A stretch of DNA of 64,000 nucleotides from Megalobrama amblycephala (GCF_018812025.1 NC_063052.1:21335414-21399413), one strand, 5' to 3'; shown: positions 45,838-58,089, numbered from the stretch's first letter. Translations and numbers: made by a program. Notes: generated by a model from the letters alone, not told the origin.

Positions 45838-48800
45838 ATGTAGAAAGTTCATGATCGAGGACTCTTGGGCCATAAATATGTTCAGAAGGTCAAATTTGGA
45901 CTACTGCTAGTCTGATTTAAGATCAGAAGCAGTCTGACAATGTATAGAAAGATTATGGTCTAGGGCTCTTGATGCAGAAATGTGTTCTGAAGATCAATAA
46001 TGGACTACTCTATTGCTGATTTAACATTAGTAGAAGTCAATGAGTATATGTAGAAAGGTCACGCTCGGGGACTCGTTGGCCAGAAATATGTTCAGAATGT
46101 CAAATATGGACTACTCTATTGCTGATTTCCCATTAGTGGAAGTCAAAGCGTGTATATATAGAAAGTTCATGATCGTGGACTCTTGGGCCATAAATATGTT
46201 CAGAACGTCAAATATGTACTACTGCCAGTCTGATTTAACAGTAGAAGGAGTCTATGATAATGTATAGAAAGATCATGATCTAGGAATCTAGGTGCAGAAA
46301 TGTGTTCTGAAGATCAAAAATGGATTACTGTCAGGCTGATTTAACATCAAAAAGAGTCAATGACAATTTATAGAAAGATCATAGGACTCTTTGGCCAGAA
46401 ATATGTTCTCAATGTCAAAATGGACCAATATCTGTCTTATGTAATACCAGAAGTCAATTATTATGTGTAGAATGTTTAAAATCAAGTCCCCCTTTTGTCA
46501 GACAATGAATAAAAATATCATGATCTAGGACTCTTGGTGCAGAAATGTGTTCTGAAGATCAAAAATGGACTGCTGTCTGGCAGATTTCACATCAGAAGGA
46601 GTCTGTGAGCATTCATAAAAAGTTAATGATCAGGCAATCTTTGGACAGAAATACTTTCAGAAGGTCAAAAATGGACTACTGTCGTAACATCGGGAGTCAT
46701 CAATGAGCATATATAGAAAGTTCAAAATTGAGGACATTTTGGCAAGAAGTATGTACATTGCATCAAAAATAGGCTACAGATTGGCAAATTTAACATCAGA
46801 AGGAATTAGTATGTATAGAATGCTCAAGACTGAATACTTTTTGGCCAGAACTCTGTTCAGTAAGTGAAACATGGATTACTTGGGCCAGATATATGTTCAT
46901 AAATTCAAATATGGTCAACTGTATGGCTGACATAACACCAGAAGTCAATTAGTATGTATAGAATGTTTAAGATCGAGTACCCTTTGTCAAGAAATCTGTT
47001 TAGTAGGTAAAATGGGGACTAATCTGTTGCTGATTTAACATCAGTAGAAGTCAATGAGTATATATGGAAAGTTCATGTTCTCAGACTCTTTGTCCAGAAA
47101 TATGTTCAAAAGGTCAAATATGGAATTCTACATCGCTGTCGTAACATCAGAAGCAGTTAACGAGTATGTATAGAAAGTTCAAAATTTAAGACACTTTGGC
47201 CAGAAATATGTTCAGAACGTGAAATATGGACTGCTGCCAGTATGATTTAACATCAAAAGGAGTCTAAGAAATTGCATAGAAAGATCATGATCTAGGACTG
47301 TTGGTGTAGAAATGTGTTCTGAAGATCAAAAATGACTAATGTTTGGCTTATGTAATATCAAACGTCAGTTAGTTGGTATAGAATGTTTAAAACCGAGTAC
47401 CCTTTTTGCCAGACAATGAATAAAAATATCATTATCTAGGACTCTAGGTGCAGAAATGTGTTCTGAAGATCAAAAATTGACTACTCTATCGCTGATTTAA
47501 CATTAGAAGAAGTCAATGAGTATGTATAGAAAGTTCATGATCAGGGACTCTTGGGCCATAAATATGTTCAGAAGGTCAAATACAGAATTCTACTTCGGTG
47601 AAGAAACATCAGAAGGAGTCAATGACAATGTATAGAAAGTTCATGGTCAAGGACTCTTGGGCGATAAATATGTTTATAAGGTCAAATTTGGACTAGTATC
47701 AGGCTGATTTAACATCAAAAGGAGTCAAGACAATTTATAGAAAGATCATGGTCTAGGACTCTTAGGCCAGAAATATGTTGTCAATGTAAAAATATACTAA
47801 TGTCTGGCTTATGTAATATCAGAAGTCAATTAGTATGTATAGAATGTTTAAGATCGAGGACCCTTTGGCCAAAAATCTGTTTAGTAGGTCAAATATGGAT
47901 TACTCTATTGCTGATTTAACATCAGTAGAAGTCAATAAGTGTATATAGAAAGTTTATAATCGAGTACTCTTAGGCCATAAATATGTTCAGAAGGTCAAAT
48001 ATGGACTAATGTCAGACTTATTTAACATCAAAAGTAATCAATGACAATTTATATTAAAATCATGATCTAGGACTCTTGGACCAGATATATGTTCTGAAGA
48101 TCAAAAATTGACTACTCTATTGCTGATTTAACATCAGTAGAAGTCAATGAGTACATATAAAAAGTTCTTGATAGAGGACTCTTGGGCCATAAATATGTTC
48201 AGAACATCAAATATGAACTGCTGCCAGTCTGATATAAAATCAAAAGGAGTCAATGAAATTGTATAGAAAAATCATGATGTAGGACTCTTGGGCTAGAAAT
48301 ATGTTCTCAATGTCAAAATGGACTAATGTCTGGCTTATGTAATATCAGAAGTCAATTATTATGTATAGAATGTTTAAGATCGAGTACCCTTTGGCCAGAA
48401 ATCTGTTTTGTAGGTCAAATATGGACTACTCTATTGCTGATTTAACATCAGTAGAAGTCAATGAGTATATAGAATGTTCATGATCGAGGACTCTTGGGCC
48501 ATAAATATGTTCAAAAGTTCGAACTTTAACTTGATTTAACAACAAGAGGAGTCAATTATAATTTATAGAAAGATCACGATCTAGGACTCTTGGGAGAGAA
48601 ATATGTTCAGTTTGTCAAATGTGGGCTAATGTCTAGCTCATGTAATATTAGAAGTCAATACTTATATAATGCTTAAGATCGAGTACGCTTTGGCCAGAAA
48701 TCTGTTTATTAGTTCAAATATGGACTATATTTCTGATTTAACATCAGTAGAAGTCAAGGAGTATACATAAAAAAGTTAATGATTGAGGACTCTTGGGCCA

Positions 48801-48930
48801 TAAATTTGTTAAAAATGTCAAATATGGACTACTGTAAGGCTGATTTAACATCAGAAGGAGTTAATTACTATGCATAGAAAGGTCATGATCTAGGACTCTC
48901 GGACCATAAATATGTTTACAAACATACGTT
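45838..48930 (+). repeat. Satellite A array, block 6 (forward)
   Basis: Forward A monomers. From about 47855 onward it is the duplicate of 1-765, including distinctive variants such as TTATATTAAAATCATGATCT. Satellite sequence ends near 48930 at the truncated Gypsy LTR. The frame at 46040-46267 is repeat-derived. Confidence 0.88.
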
Positions 48931-49164
48931 ACACACACTCACGCACACACTTCCACTTCTCCGCTCATTATCTCTTTCAGCTGGTTCCCCTTTCGTTCCC
49001 TTCTCCTCACCTGTCCCCTTTTTCCTCTTGATTGTCTCTGCTTCTTATTCCCTCTTCCTAGCCCTGTCTTGTTGTCGGATTATTCAATGACCTCTCGTGA
49101 GAAACGTCTGTTCTCCTGTCCTGTCCTGTCCTGTCCTGTCCTGTCTTATCTGTGGAAAGTGAAG
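48931..49164 (+). repeat. 5' LTR fragment of the chromovirus
   Basis: Matches 53053-53284 of the 3' LTR from CACACACTCACGCACA to GTGGAAAGTGAAG, then joins gag directly. It includes a (TGTCC)n run slightly longer than in the 3' LTR. Confidence 0.88.
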
Positions 49165-50062
49165 TGGATGGACCAGGCGAGTGGTAACCCCCTTCACAAT
49201 GCTGTAGAGCTCCAGGGTGCTCTGCTGGGTAAACATGAGGAGGATTTATCCACCGCGAGACGTGTCGTTGATTCCCTGACCGCCCAGCTCTCGGATCTAA
49301 CCCAGCAGTTCCATCACTACCGTCATGAAACCACTGCTTCAGCTGGACAGCGCGACTCTTCTGAGCCACGTATAAACAACCCGCCGTGCTACTCTGGCGA
49401 GCCTTTGCAGTGCCGATCCTTCCTCACCCAATGCGAGGTTGTTTTTTCCCTCCAGCCGTTCACCTATGCCAAAGATCGATCTAAGGTGGCTTATGTGATT
49501 TCTCTTCTCAATGGACGAGCTTGAGAGTGGGCGGCAGCGAACTGGGAGGCAGAGGTAGACTGCATCTTCAAGTTTTCTCTTTTTAAGGAGGAGATGATCC
49601 GAGTCTCGAAGCATCCCGCCTCCTATCCACCTTGCGCCAGGGAAAGAGGTCAGTCACTGATTTTTCAATTGAGTTCCGAACCCTGGCAACAACGAGTGGA
49701 TGGAATGATCCGGCACTCATCGCCCGCTTTCTCGAGGGCCTGAACTCCGAGATTAAGGAAGAGGTCTTTGTCCGAGAGGTTCCTGACAGTTTCGATTCCC
49801 TTGTCGAGCTGGCTCTCCGCATCGAAAGACGCTTTGACATGCGACGAAGGGCTCGCAGAATGGAGGCTTCGTTACTTCCCGCTTCCACGGCGACCCAGCC
49901 ACCTCTGTCATCTGCTGCTGATCCCGAGCCGATGCAGCTAGGGGGCTTCGTATATCCACACAGGAACGCCAACGCAGGATTATGAATCGCCTTTGCATGT
50001 ACTGTGCTGCCGCTGATCATTTTGTCTCTAGGTGCCCAGTAAAAGCAAGCACTCGTCAGTAG
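49165..50062 (+). pseudogene. gag: Chromovirus gag remnant with zinc knuckle
   Basis: Three frames cover a Gypsy gag: one to a stop at 49524 (LSDLTQQFHHYR, PRINNPPCYSGEP, FLTQCEVVFSLQP, DRSKVAYVISLLNGRA), a second at 49632-49985 (QGKRSVTDFSIEFRTLA, WNDPALIARFLEGLNSEIK, ALRIERRFDMR, PMQLGG) and a third at about 49982-50062 holding a canonical CX2CX4HX4C zinc knuckle (CMYCAAADHFVSRC). Capsid-type and nucleocapsid regions are thus recognisable, but a stop, frameshifts and loss of the N-terminal part disable it. Confidence 0.87.
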
Positions 50063-50067
50063 GCGGA

Positions 50068-50690
50068 GGGTTGCTGGCGAGCGCTACATCATGGGTCTCT
50101 CCATCTAAGTCCTGCACTTCCCTTCCCGTACACCTCCGCTGGCCGGGATCGTCAGTTTCCTGCTCTGCATTGCTTGATTCGGGGGCGGAGGGGAACTTCG
50201 TTGATGAGACTTGGGCTTTGGAACAAGGTATTCCCCTCTTAGATTTACAAGACTCCACCCCCCTGTTCGCCCTAGATGGCAGTTCCCTTCCTAGGGTACA
50301 GAGAAGGACTTCCCCATTGACTCTCACTGTTTCAGGAAATCATAGAGAGACCATTTCTTTTTTTATTTTTCATTCTCCTTTTTCTCCAGTGGTTTTAGGC
50401 CACCCGTGGTTAGTTCTCCACAATCCCCAGATTAACTGGGCGGAGGGCTCTATTCTATCTTGGAAAGTGTCTTATGTTGATTGTCTGTCTTCTGCTGTGC
50501 CCCCTGTCTCGTCCGTAACTGTTTTTCAGGAAGAGCCAGGTGATTTGTCTGGAGTTCCGGAGGAGTATCACGATTTGCGGGAGGTCTTCAGCCGTTCCCG
50601 GGCCACTTCTCTCCCCCCTCATCGCCCGTATGACTGCAGTATAGATCTTCTCCCAGGTACAAGGCCCCCCGGGGAAGACTATACTCGTTA
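50068..50690 (+). pseudogene. Chromovirus aspartic protease and pol start
   Basis: The frame at 50032-50829 contains the retropepsin-type active site ALLDSGAEGNFV (Asp at about 50176) and the flap and C-terminal motif PVVLGHPWLVLHNPQINW, followed by the linker EYHDLREVFSRSRA that precedes RT in Gypsy elements. Family-like sequence leaves this frame near 50670-50690 in a C/G run, indicating a one-base frameshift. Protease would cleave the polyprotein during particle maturation. Confidence 0.85.
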
Positions 50691-52004
50691 TCCGCTCCCG
50701 AACGGGAGGCGCTCGAGAGATACCTTTCTGATTCGCTCAACGCCGGTACCATCGTTCCTTCCTCGTCTCCAGCGGGAGCCGGTTTTTTCTTTGTTAAAAA
50801 GAAAGACGGCTCCCTGCGTCCCTGCATAGACTATCGGGGTTTAAATGATATCACTGTCAAGAATCGTTATCCTTTACCACCGATGTCATCTGCCTTCGAA
50901 GTCTTGCAGGGAGCTAAGATTTTCACAAAGCTCGATTTACGCAACGCCTATCACCTAGTGCGCATAAAGGAGGGGGATGAATGGAAGACCGCGTTTAACA
51001 CGCCCCTAGGGCACTTTGAATACCGGGTTCTTCCCTTCGGATTGGTAAACACCCCCGCGGTCTTTCAAGCCTTAGTCAATGACGTCCTACGGGACATGCT
51101 CAACGTCTTTGTGTTCGTCTACCTCGACGACATTTTGATCTTTTCGCCATCACTCCAGGTGCACGTCCAACATGTTCGTCGTGTTCTCCAGCGTCTACTG
51201 GAGAATCGACTTTATGTAAAGGCCGAGAAATGTTCTTTCCACACCCCCTCAGTTACGTTTCTAGGTTCAGTCATCTCGGCAGAGGGGATCGGTATGGACC
51301 CGGCCAAGGTCCAGGCGGTCACTGATTGGCCCGTGCCCGACTCTCGCCTCGCACTACAACGTTTTCTCGGGTTTGCAAATTTTTATCGGTGTTTTATACG
51401 AAATTTCAGTCAAGTAGCCGCTCCTCTTATAGCTCTGACCTCAGTCAAGTCCCAGTTTAGGTGGTCAGAATCTGTGCAGACAGCGTTTGACGTTCTCAAG
51501 TCTCTTTTTACTACCGCGCCTATCCTCCTTACTCCTGACTTCACTAAGCAATTTATAGTCGAGGTTGATGCCTCTGAAGTGAGGGTCAGGGCTGTTCTTT
51601 CCCAGCGGTCCGCCGCTGACGGAGAGATACACCCCTGCGCTTTTTTCTCTCACCGTCTTTCTCCTGCTGAGCGCAATTACGACGTGGGCAACCGCGAACT
51701 GCTCGCCATCCGTCTAGCGTTAGGCGAATGGCGACAGTGGCTTGAGGGAGCTCCCGTTCCTTTTATTGTCTGGACAGATCACCGAAACCTAGAATATATC
51801 CGCAAGGCCAAGAGACTAAATGCTCGTCAAGCCCGCTGGGCTCTATTCTTTACCCGTTTCGATTTTTCCATCTCGTATCGCCCGGGTACCAAGAACGTCA
51901 AGCCTGACGCGCTATCTCGTCTTTTTGACTCCTCTTCTTCTTCTGAACCCGAGGAGATTATTCCCCCGGGTCATGTCTTGTTGGCACGACTGTCTGGGGA
52001 ATAG
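50691..52004 (+). pseudogene. Chromovirus reverse transcriptase and RNase H
   Basis: After the frameshift RT sequence continues in the frame that is open from ATG 50883. Motifs seen are [19 protein letters not shown] (upstream of the ATG), [33 protein letters not shown], the catalytic YLDDILIF near 51120-51143, and the connection/RNase H region with [32 protein letters not shown] and [10 protein letters not shown], ending with VKPDALSR. A stop at 52002-52004 separates it from integrase. Most motifs are intact, but the split from the protease and from integrase leaves no complete polyprotein. Confidence 0.9.
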
Positions 52005-52756
52005 AGAAGCTGGTTAAGCGTTCTCTTTCTCGAGTCATAGTCCCGCGCAACTGTCCTAAGGGGCTCCTTTTTGTTCCTGTATCCGCGCGTCGAGCTGTCC
52101 TTCAATGGGGACACACCTCTAAATTGACTGCCCATCCCGGTGTCCGGGGCACCCTCGCTTTTATCCGTCAGCGCTTTTGGTGGTCTTCTTTGGAACGAGA
52201 CGTGCGACGGTTTATTGCCTCCTGCGATACGTGCGCGCAGACTAAGGCTGGCAATTCCCCTCCGGCCGGTCTGCTTCGTCCGTTATCGGTTCCTACACGA
52301 CCGTGGTCTCACTTAGCTCTCGACTTTATCACCGGACTTCCTCTCTCGGAGGGTAACACCGTTATTCTGACCGTGGTAGATCGTTTTTCTAAGTCGGCCC
52401 ATTTTATTCCACTCGCTAAACTCCCCTCTGCCAAGGAGACCACCCAGATCATGGTTGATCATGTTTTTAAGCTACATGGTTTACCAACTGATATTGTGTC
52501 TGATAGAGGCCCTCAATTTTCTTCTCAATTCTGGAAGGAGTTTTGTCGCCTCATTGGGGCATCCGTTAGCCTTTCGTCCGGGTTTCATCCCCAAACGAGC
52601 GGTCAAGCAGAGCGGACAAATCAGATTGTCGCCCGTATGCTTCGCAGTCTCACCCATCGGAATCCCGCGTCCTGGTCACAGCAACTATCCTGGGCCGAAT
52701 ACGCCCATAATTCGCTTCCCTCCTCTGCCACCGGTCTTTTGCCCTTCCATTGCTGA
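52005..52756 (+). pseudogene. Chromovirus integrase
   Basis: In a third frame: the HHCC zinc-binding part (WGHTSKLTAHPG, then CDTCAQTK) and the DDE core with LDFITGLP, VSDRGPQFSSQF and TSGQAERTNQ providing the two Asp and the Glu. Core sequence runs to SWAEYAHNSLPSSATG and then a stop at about 52754. Beyond that the usual C-terminal DNA-binding region is missing because of a deletion. Integrase would insert the cDNA into the host genome. Confidence 0.9.
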
Positions 52757-52805
52757 CTCGGCTATCAACCTCCGTTATTTGAGTCCCGGGCGATGATACC
52801 CCTAT

Positions 52806-52975
52806 CTACAGGGTTCGTCGGATTCTCGACATGCGCCGTCGGGGACGCGGCCGTCAGTATCTTGTCGACTGGGAGGGGTATGGTCCTGAGGAGAGAAGCT
52901 GGGTTCCCTCCCGGGACGTCCTGGATCCTTCACTCATCGATGATTTCCTCCGGTCTCGCCAGTTGGCCTCAGGAG
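52806..52975 (+). pseudogene. Chromodomain at the integrase C-terminus
   Basis: Read from about 52808: [20 protein letters not shown], then [17 protein letters not shown] and IDDFL, a typical chromodomain with the aromatic and W-E-x-x-x-x-x-W pattern. In chromoviruses it directs integration toward modified chromatin. Only ~50 bp separate it from the broken integrase core, where several hundred bp are normal in relatives. Confidence 0.85.
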
Positions 52976-52992
52976 CGCCAGGGGGCGCTCGT

Positions 52993-53006
52993 TGAGAGAG
53001 GGGTAC
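52993..53006 (+). promoter_or_regulatory. Polypurine tract of the chromovirus
   Basis: TGAGAGAGGGGTAC immediately upstream of the 3' LTR, the expected plus-strand priming site. Its GGGGTAC end and the following TGTCATGATC are identical to the equivalent junction at 45418-45436 of the non-autonomous element. Confidence 0.75.
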
Positions 53007-53616
53007 TGTCATGATCCTGGCTTCTTCTCCTCTTTCTCTGTCTCCCTCTTGTGGTCACACACTCACGCACACACTTCCACTTCTCCGCTCATTATCTCTT
53101 TCAGCTGGTTCCCCTTTCGTTCCCTTCTCCTCACCTGTGCCCTTTTTCCTCTTGATTGTCTCTGCTTCTTATTCCCTCTTCCTAGCCCTGTCTTTTTGTC
53201 GGATTATTCAATGACCTCTCGTGAGAAACGTCTGTTCTCCTGTCCTGTCCTGTCCTGTCCTGTCTTATCTGTGGAAAGTGAAGTCATTATTTCTGCTGTG
53301 AGTTATACTGCCATTGGACTGTGTATTATCCAGCTGTGCCTGTTTGCAGAGTACCTGTTCTGCGCTCGTCCTTGGCTGTTCACCCTGACTGCTGTCTTCA
53401 CTATCACTGACTGGCTGAATGCATCTCGGGGTCCCTGCCTCTGTCCTCGTGGAAGTTTATGCTGATTTTCTTTGATCCAGTCATCTGCTGTTTCCGTTCT
53501 GGCTCTGTTTAATGCCTGTGATTTGTGTTCTAATTACTCAGTCTTTAATGAGAAAAGTAAATTGTCCTCACTGTTAACTGCATCCCGCCCTGGTCTTCCA
53601 TCGTTCTTACCTAACA
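53007..53616 (+). repeat. 3' LTR of the chromovirus
   Basis: Starts TGTCATGATCCTGG and probably ends CCTAACA, where satellite B resumes. It includes a pyrimidine-rich 5' part and a (TGTCC)n run near 53240. The precise 3' end is inferred from resumption of satellite matching 1262 onward. Confidence 0.82.
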
Positions 53617-54796
53617 ATATCTTATCTCCTCAATGCAATAAGGAATTAGTTAGTTTTTGTATGCATTACAATTACAACAAGTAAATAAATGTGTAATAAA
53701 TAAATGTGTAATAATTTAGATCTTGTATACAATGCAATGAAATGAGTGAATAGATTATATGCTATTCTTAAATTTGCAAGGGATTAAGTTAGTTTCTTGT
53801 ATGCAATGAAATGAAGCAGTGCATATATCATATTTTATTCTTAAATATACAACAGAATATGTTAGATATTTTATGCAATGCAATGCAGCAGCACATATGT
53901 TATGACTTTATTGTAAAACGGGACGAGTTAGTGCATTACAATGTAACGTGTTCTTCCACGCACAGCGAAAGGTCGTGTGCGCAATGCAATGCAGCGGCAC
54001 ATGTGTTATCTCTTCACTGCACAAGGGAATAAATTAGTTCCTGTATAAGTATACAGGAACACGCCTAAGTATGCATGACCTGTATAAGTTAGGTCGTGTG
54101 TCGTGTACCTCTTCACTTCACAACAGAATAATTTATTTCTTGTACACAATGAAATGAGTGCATATGATTATATGATATTTTTTAATGTGATGTTATGTCT
54201 TAAAGTGATAACTTTAATACACAGCTGGATAAGTTAGTTGTTGCTTGCAATGCAACAGCACATATCTCTCCAATGTACAACGAAACGAGTTAGTTCTTGA
54301 ATGCATTGTAAGGCAACAAGTGCATATTTTATATGTTTTTCTTCAATGCACAGCAAGAGGTCGTGTGTGCCATGCAATGCTAGAGCACATATGCTATTTC
54401 TCCATTAAACAACAGACATAAGTTGGTTCTTGTATACACGGCAATGATATGAGTGCGGAATGAGTTAGTTCTGGTATGCATTGTGATGCAACAGCTCAAC
54501 TTATGTTATGTGTTGTCTCTTCATGGCACAAAAAAATTAGTTAGATCTTGTGTGCTGTGCAATGCAACAGCATATGTTATTGTCTTCATTGTAACACTTT
54601 CCGAAAACACTTTATGTGTTGTCTTTGCAATGCACACAGCAAGAAGTTACACCTTGAATGCATTGCAACACAACAACACGTTACCTCTCCAATGCACAAC
54701 GGAATGAGTTAGTTCTTGTATGCATTAAAATTCAACAATTGCATAGCTTTAATACTGTTTTTGCGCAGTGAAAGGTTGTGTGTGCAAGTGCAATGC
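53617..54796 (+). repeat. Satellite B array, duplicate of block 1
   Basis: 53620-54320 match 1262-1968 and 54321-54560 match 4428-4665, so this copy lacks the L2 element. Similarity to the left copy ends near 54560. Confidence 0.9.
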
Positions 54797-54801
54797 CCCA
54801 G

Positions 54802-55297
54802 TGTCATGATTGACTACAGGAAGCAAATGCAAGTAACGTCGTTTATTCAACAACAAGCAGTAACAGGAACACAGTCAATGAAAACGTGCAGGCTTCAGGT
54901 GGCGCAGGGACTGAGATGGTCGGCTGGTGACGTGACGTTGTGACAGAAGAGTGGCGGTGAGATGATTCCAGGTTCCAGACAGTAGACAAGGCACGAAGAC
55001 AGTAATCCACAGATAGACGACGAACAACTGGGACTCCGGTCAGGAACAGACAAGACAACCACGAACAGGACACCAAACAACGATCTGACAATGGAGAGAT
55101 GAATGAGGTGAGTATTTAAAGACTGAGGGAATGAGCAGCAGGTGGGGAGAGTGATGAGTGGCAGCTGGGTCCACTGATCACCCACGTGGCCTGGGCACAC
55201 CCACAAACACACTCGCACACAAACACAAACCCACCCACTGCTGTCATAACACAGAGCACGCGACAAGAAGGAAACAATGCATCTGCGAACCGTGACA
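54802..55297 (-). mobile_element. Solo LTR (minus orientation) with 5-bp target duplication
   Basis: 496 bp from TGTCATGATTGAC to CCGTGACA, flanked by perfect CCCAG duplications (54797-54801 and 55298-55302). On the minus strand it has a TTTAAATA box (~55115-55123) and AATAAA near its 3' end (~54841-54846), in the order expected of an LTR. No internal region remains, so homologous recombination between two LTRs probably removed it. The superfamily is undetermined. Minus frames across it are incidental. Confidence 0.82.
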
Positions 55298-55302
55298 CCC
55301 AG

Positions 55303-57713
55303 GACATGTATCTTTTCACTGCACAACGGAATAATTCAGTTCTTGTATACAATCCAGTGAAATGAGTGCATAGATTATATGCTTATCTTCAATGTGCCGT
55401 TATGTCTCATATGTTATCTCTTCAATAGACAGCTGGATAAGTTAGTTGTTGCTTGAATTTAATTATTCTTAAATGTGCAACGGATTAAGTTAGTTTCTTG
55501 CATGTAATGAAATGTTTTATTCTTACATACACAACAGAATAAGTTATTTTATGCAATGCAATGCAACAGCAAATATGTTATATATTCAATGCACAACGGA
55601 ATGAGTTAGTAGTTGTATGAATTACAACAGAATAATTTATTTCTTGTACACAATGAAATGAAATGAGTCCATAGATTATATGCTTTTCTTCTATGTGACG
55701 TTATGTCTCATATGTTATCTCTTCAATAGACAGCTGGATAAGTTAGTTGTTGCTTGAATTTAATTATTCTTAAATGTGCAACGGATTAAGTTAGTTTCTT
55801 TGCATGCAATGAAATGAAACATTGCATATGTCATGCTTTATTCTTAAATACACTACAGTATGTAATAAGTTATTTTATGCAATGCAATGCAACAGCAACT
55901 ATCTCTTCACTGCACAACGGAATAAATTAGCGCCTGTATACAATGCAATAAAATGAGTGCATATGCACATTGTAAAACTTCAGTGTGCAACGGATATTGT
56001 ATGCAAAGCAAATGCAACAGCACATATGTTATTGTCTTCATTGTAAAACGGGACTAGTTCTTATATGCATTACACCTCAACAAGTGCATAGCTTATATGT
56101 TGTTATTCAAAGCACAGCGAAAGGTCATGAGTTCAACGCAATGCAGTGGCACACGCGTTATCTCTTCATTGCACAAGGGAATAAATTATCTCCTGTTTAC
56201 AATGCAATAAAATGAGTGCATAGATTATATGCTATTCTTCAAAGTGCAACGGATTAAGATATTTTATGCAATGCAAGTGCAACAGCACATAGGTTATAAT
56301 GTCTTTAATGCACGGCAGAATTAGTTAGTTTTTGTATGCATTTACAATGCAACAAGTGTATTCTTGAATGGACATTGCATAGATTACATGATATTCTTTA
56401 ATGTGATGTTATGTCTCAAAGTGATAACTTTAACACAGAGCTGGATACGTTAGTTGTTGCTTGCAATTCAACAGCATATATCTATCCAATGCACAATGAA
56501 ACGAGTTAGTTCTGGAATGCATTGTAATGCAACAAGTGCATATTTTATAGGTTGTTCTTTAATGCACAGCGAGAGGTAGTGTGCGCCATACAATGCAAGA
56601 TATGCACACATGCTATTTCTCCATAAGTTGGTTCTTGTATACACGGCAATAAAATGAGTGCAATGCAACAGTACATATGTCTTCATTGTAATACGGGCCT
56701 AGTTCTAGTATGCATTACATTGCAACAAGTGCATAGCTTACATGTTATTCTTCAAAGGACATCGTAGATCGTGTGTGCAATGCGACACATGTGTGATATG
56801 GAATAAGTTAGATGTTTTACACAATGCAATGCAACAGCACATAAGTTATGTCCTCAGTGCACGGCGGAATGAGTTAGTTCTTGTATGCATTGTGATGCAA
56901 CAGCTCAGCTTATGTTATGTTGTGTGTTGTCTCTTCACTGCGCAAAAAATTAGTTAGATCTTGCACATGCAGCAGCACATGTTATGTCTTCATTGTAAAA
57001 GCTGACTAGTTCTTGTATGCATTACACCGCAACAAGTGCTTAGCTTATATGTTGTTCTTCAATGCACAGCGAAAGGTCGTGTGTTCAATGCAATGCAGTG
57101 GCACACATGTTATCTCTTCATTGCACAACGGAATTAATTAGCTCCTGTATACAATGCAATAAAATGAGTGCATAGATTATTGTGCAACGGATTAAGATAT
57201 TTTATGCAGTGCAAATGCAACAGCACATAGGTTATGTTTTTAATGCACGGCAGAATGAGTTAGTTCTTTATATGCATTGTGATGCAACAGCTCAGCTTAT
57301 GTTATGTGTTGTCTCTTCAATGCACAAAGAAATTAGTTAGATCTTGTGTGCAATGCAGTGCAACAGCACATATGTTTTGTCTTCATTGTAAAACGGGACG
57401 AGTTAGTTTTTGTATGCATTACAATGCAACAAGTGCATTCTTCAAAGGACATCGTAGATCGCGTGCAATGCAATGTGACGTTATGTGTTGTCTTTGCAAT
57501 GCACAAGCAATAAGTTACATCTTGAATGCATTGCAATGCAACGACACATGTTACTTCTCTAATGCACAACGGAATGAGTTAGTTCTTGTATGCATGACAT
57601 TTTAACAATTGCATAGCTTTTATATTTTTCTTCAATGCACAGTGAAAGGTCTTGTGTGCAAGTGCAATGCCACAGCACATGTATCTCTTCACTGCACAAC
57701 GGAACAGTTCTTG
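55303..57713 (+). repeat. Satellite B array, forward, with the DIRS empty site
   Basis: B dimers. 56216-56960 match 24559-25506, and 57240-57450 match both flanks of the DIRS element joined without interruption at about 57376 (ATATGTTTTGTCTTC). Internal segmental repeats are present, for example 55430-55560 and 55735-55880. Confidence 0.88.
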
Positions 57714-58089
57714 GGTCCCACTTTATATTAAGTGGCCTTAACTACTATGTACTCATGTACTTATCAAAAAATAAGTACAATGTACTTATTGGGTTCATAT
57801 TGAATTGCAAAACACTTTTGCAGCTTTTGGGGTGGGATACAGGTAAGGTTAGGGAAAGCTTTGGTGGTATGGGTAGGTTTAAGGGTAGGGGTAAGGTGTA
57901 AGGGATGGGTCAACAGTGTAATTATAAATGTAATTACAGAAATTAATTACAGATGTAATTACGTGCAGGTGTTTTTAAAATATAAGAACAATGTAAAACC
58001 ATGTATGTACACAATAAGTACATTGTATTAAATGATTAATTTAAATGTAAGTACATAGTAGTTAAGGCCACTTAATACAAAGTGGGTCC
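57714..58089 (+). mobile_element. hAT-type MITE, copy 2 (8-bp target duplication)
   Basis: 376 bp, same family as 33966-34334 but inverted relative to it. Ends GGTCCCACTTTATATTAAGT and ACTTAATACAAAGTGGGTCC; perfect 8-bp duplication AGTTCTTG (57706-57713 and 58090-58097) of satellite B. The central G-rich stretch is less regular than in copy 1. Confidence 0.88.

Larger units (their letters stand above)
48931..53616 (+). mobile_element. Gypsy-type chromovirus LTR retrotransposon, defective
   Basis: Gag-protease-RT-RNase H-integrase-chromodomain order, with a 610-bp 3' LTR and only a ~234-bp fragment of the 5' LTR. That fragment lacks the first ~50 bp and everything after GTGGAAAGTGAAG, so the primer-binding site and gag start are gone. 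Several frameshifts and a deletion between integrase core and chromodomain make it defective. The integrase-linked chromodomain places it among Gypsy chromoviruses. Confidence 0.92.

Noticed and set aside
54843..55352. Minus-strand Cys/Val-rich frames of 78-143 codons
   Set aside because: They cover the solo LTR, including its promoter and poly(A) signals, and show no protein domain.
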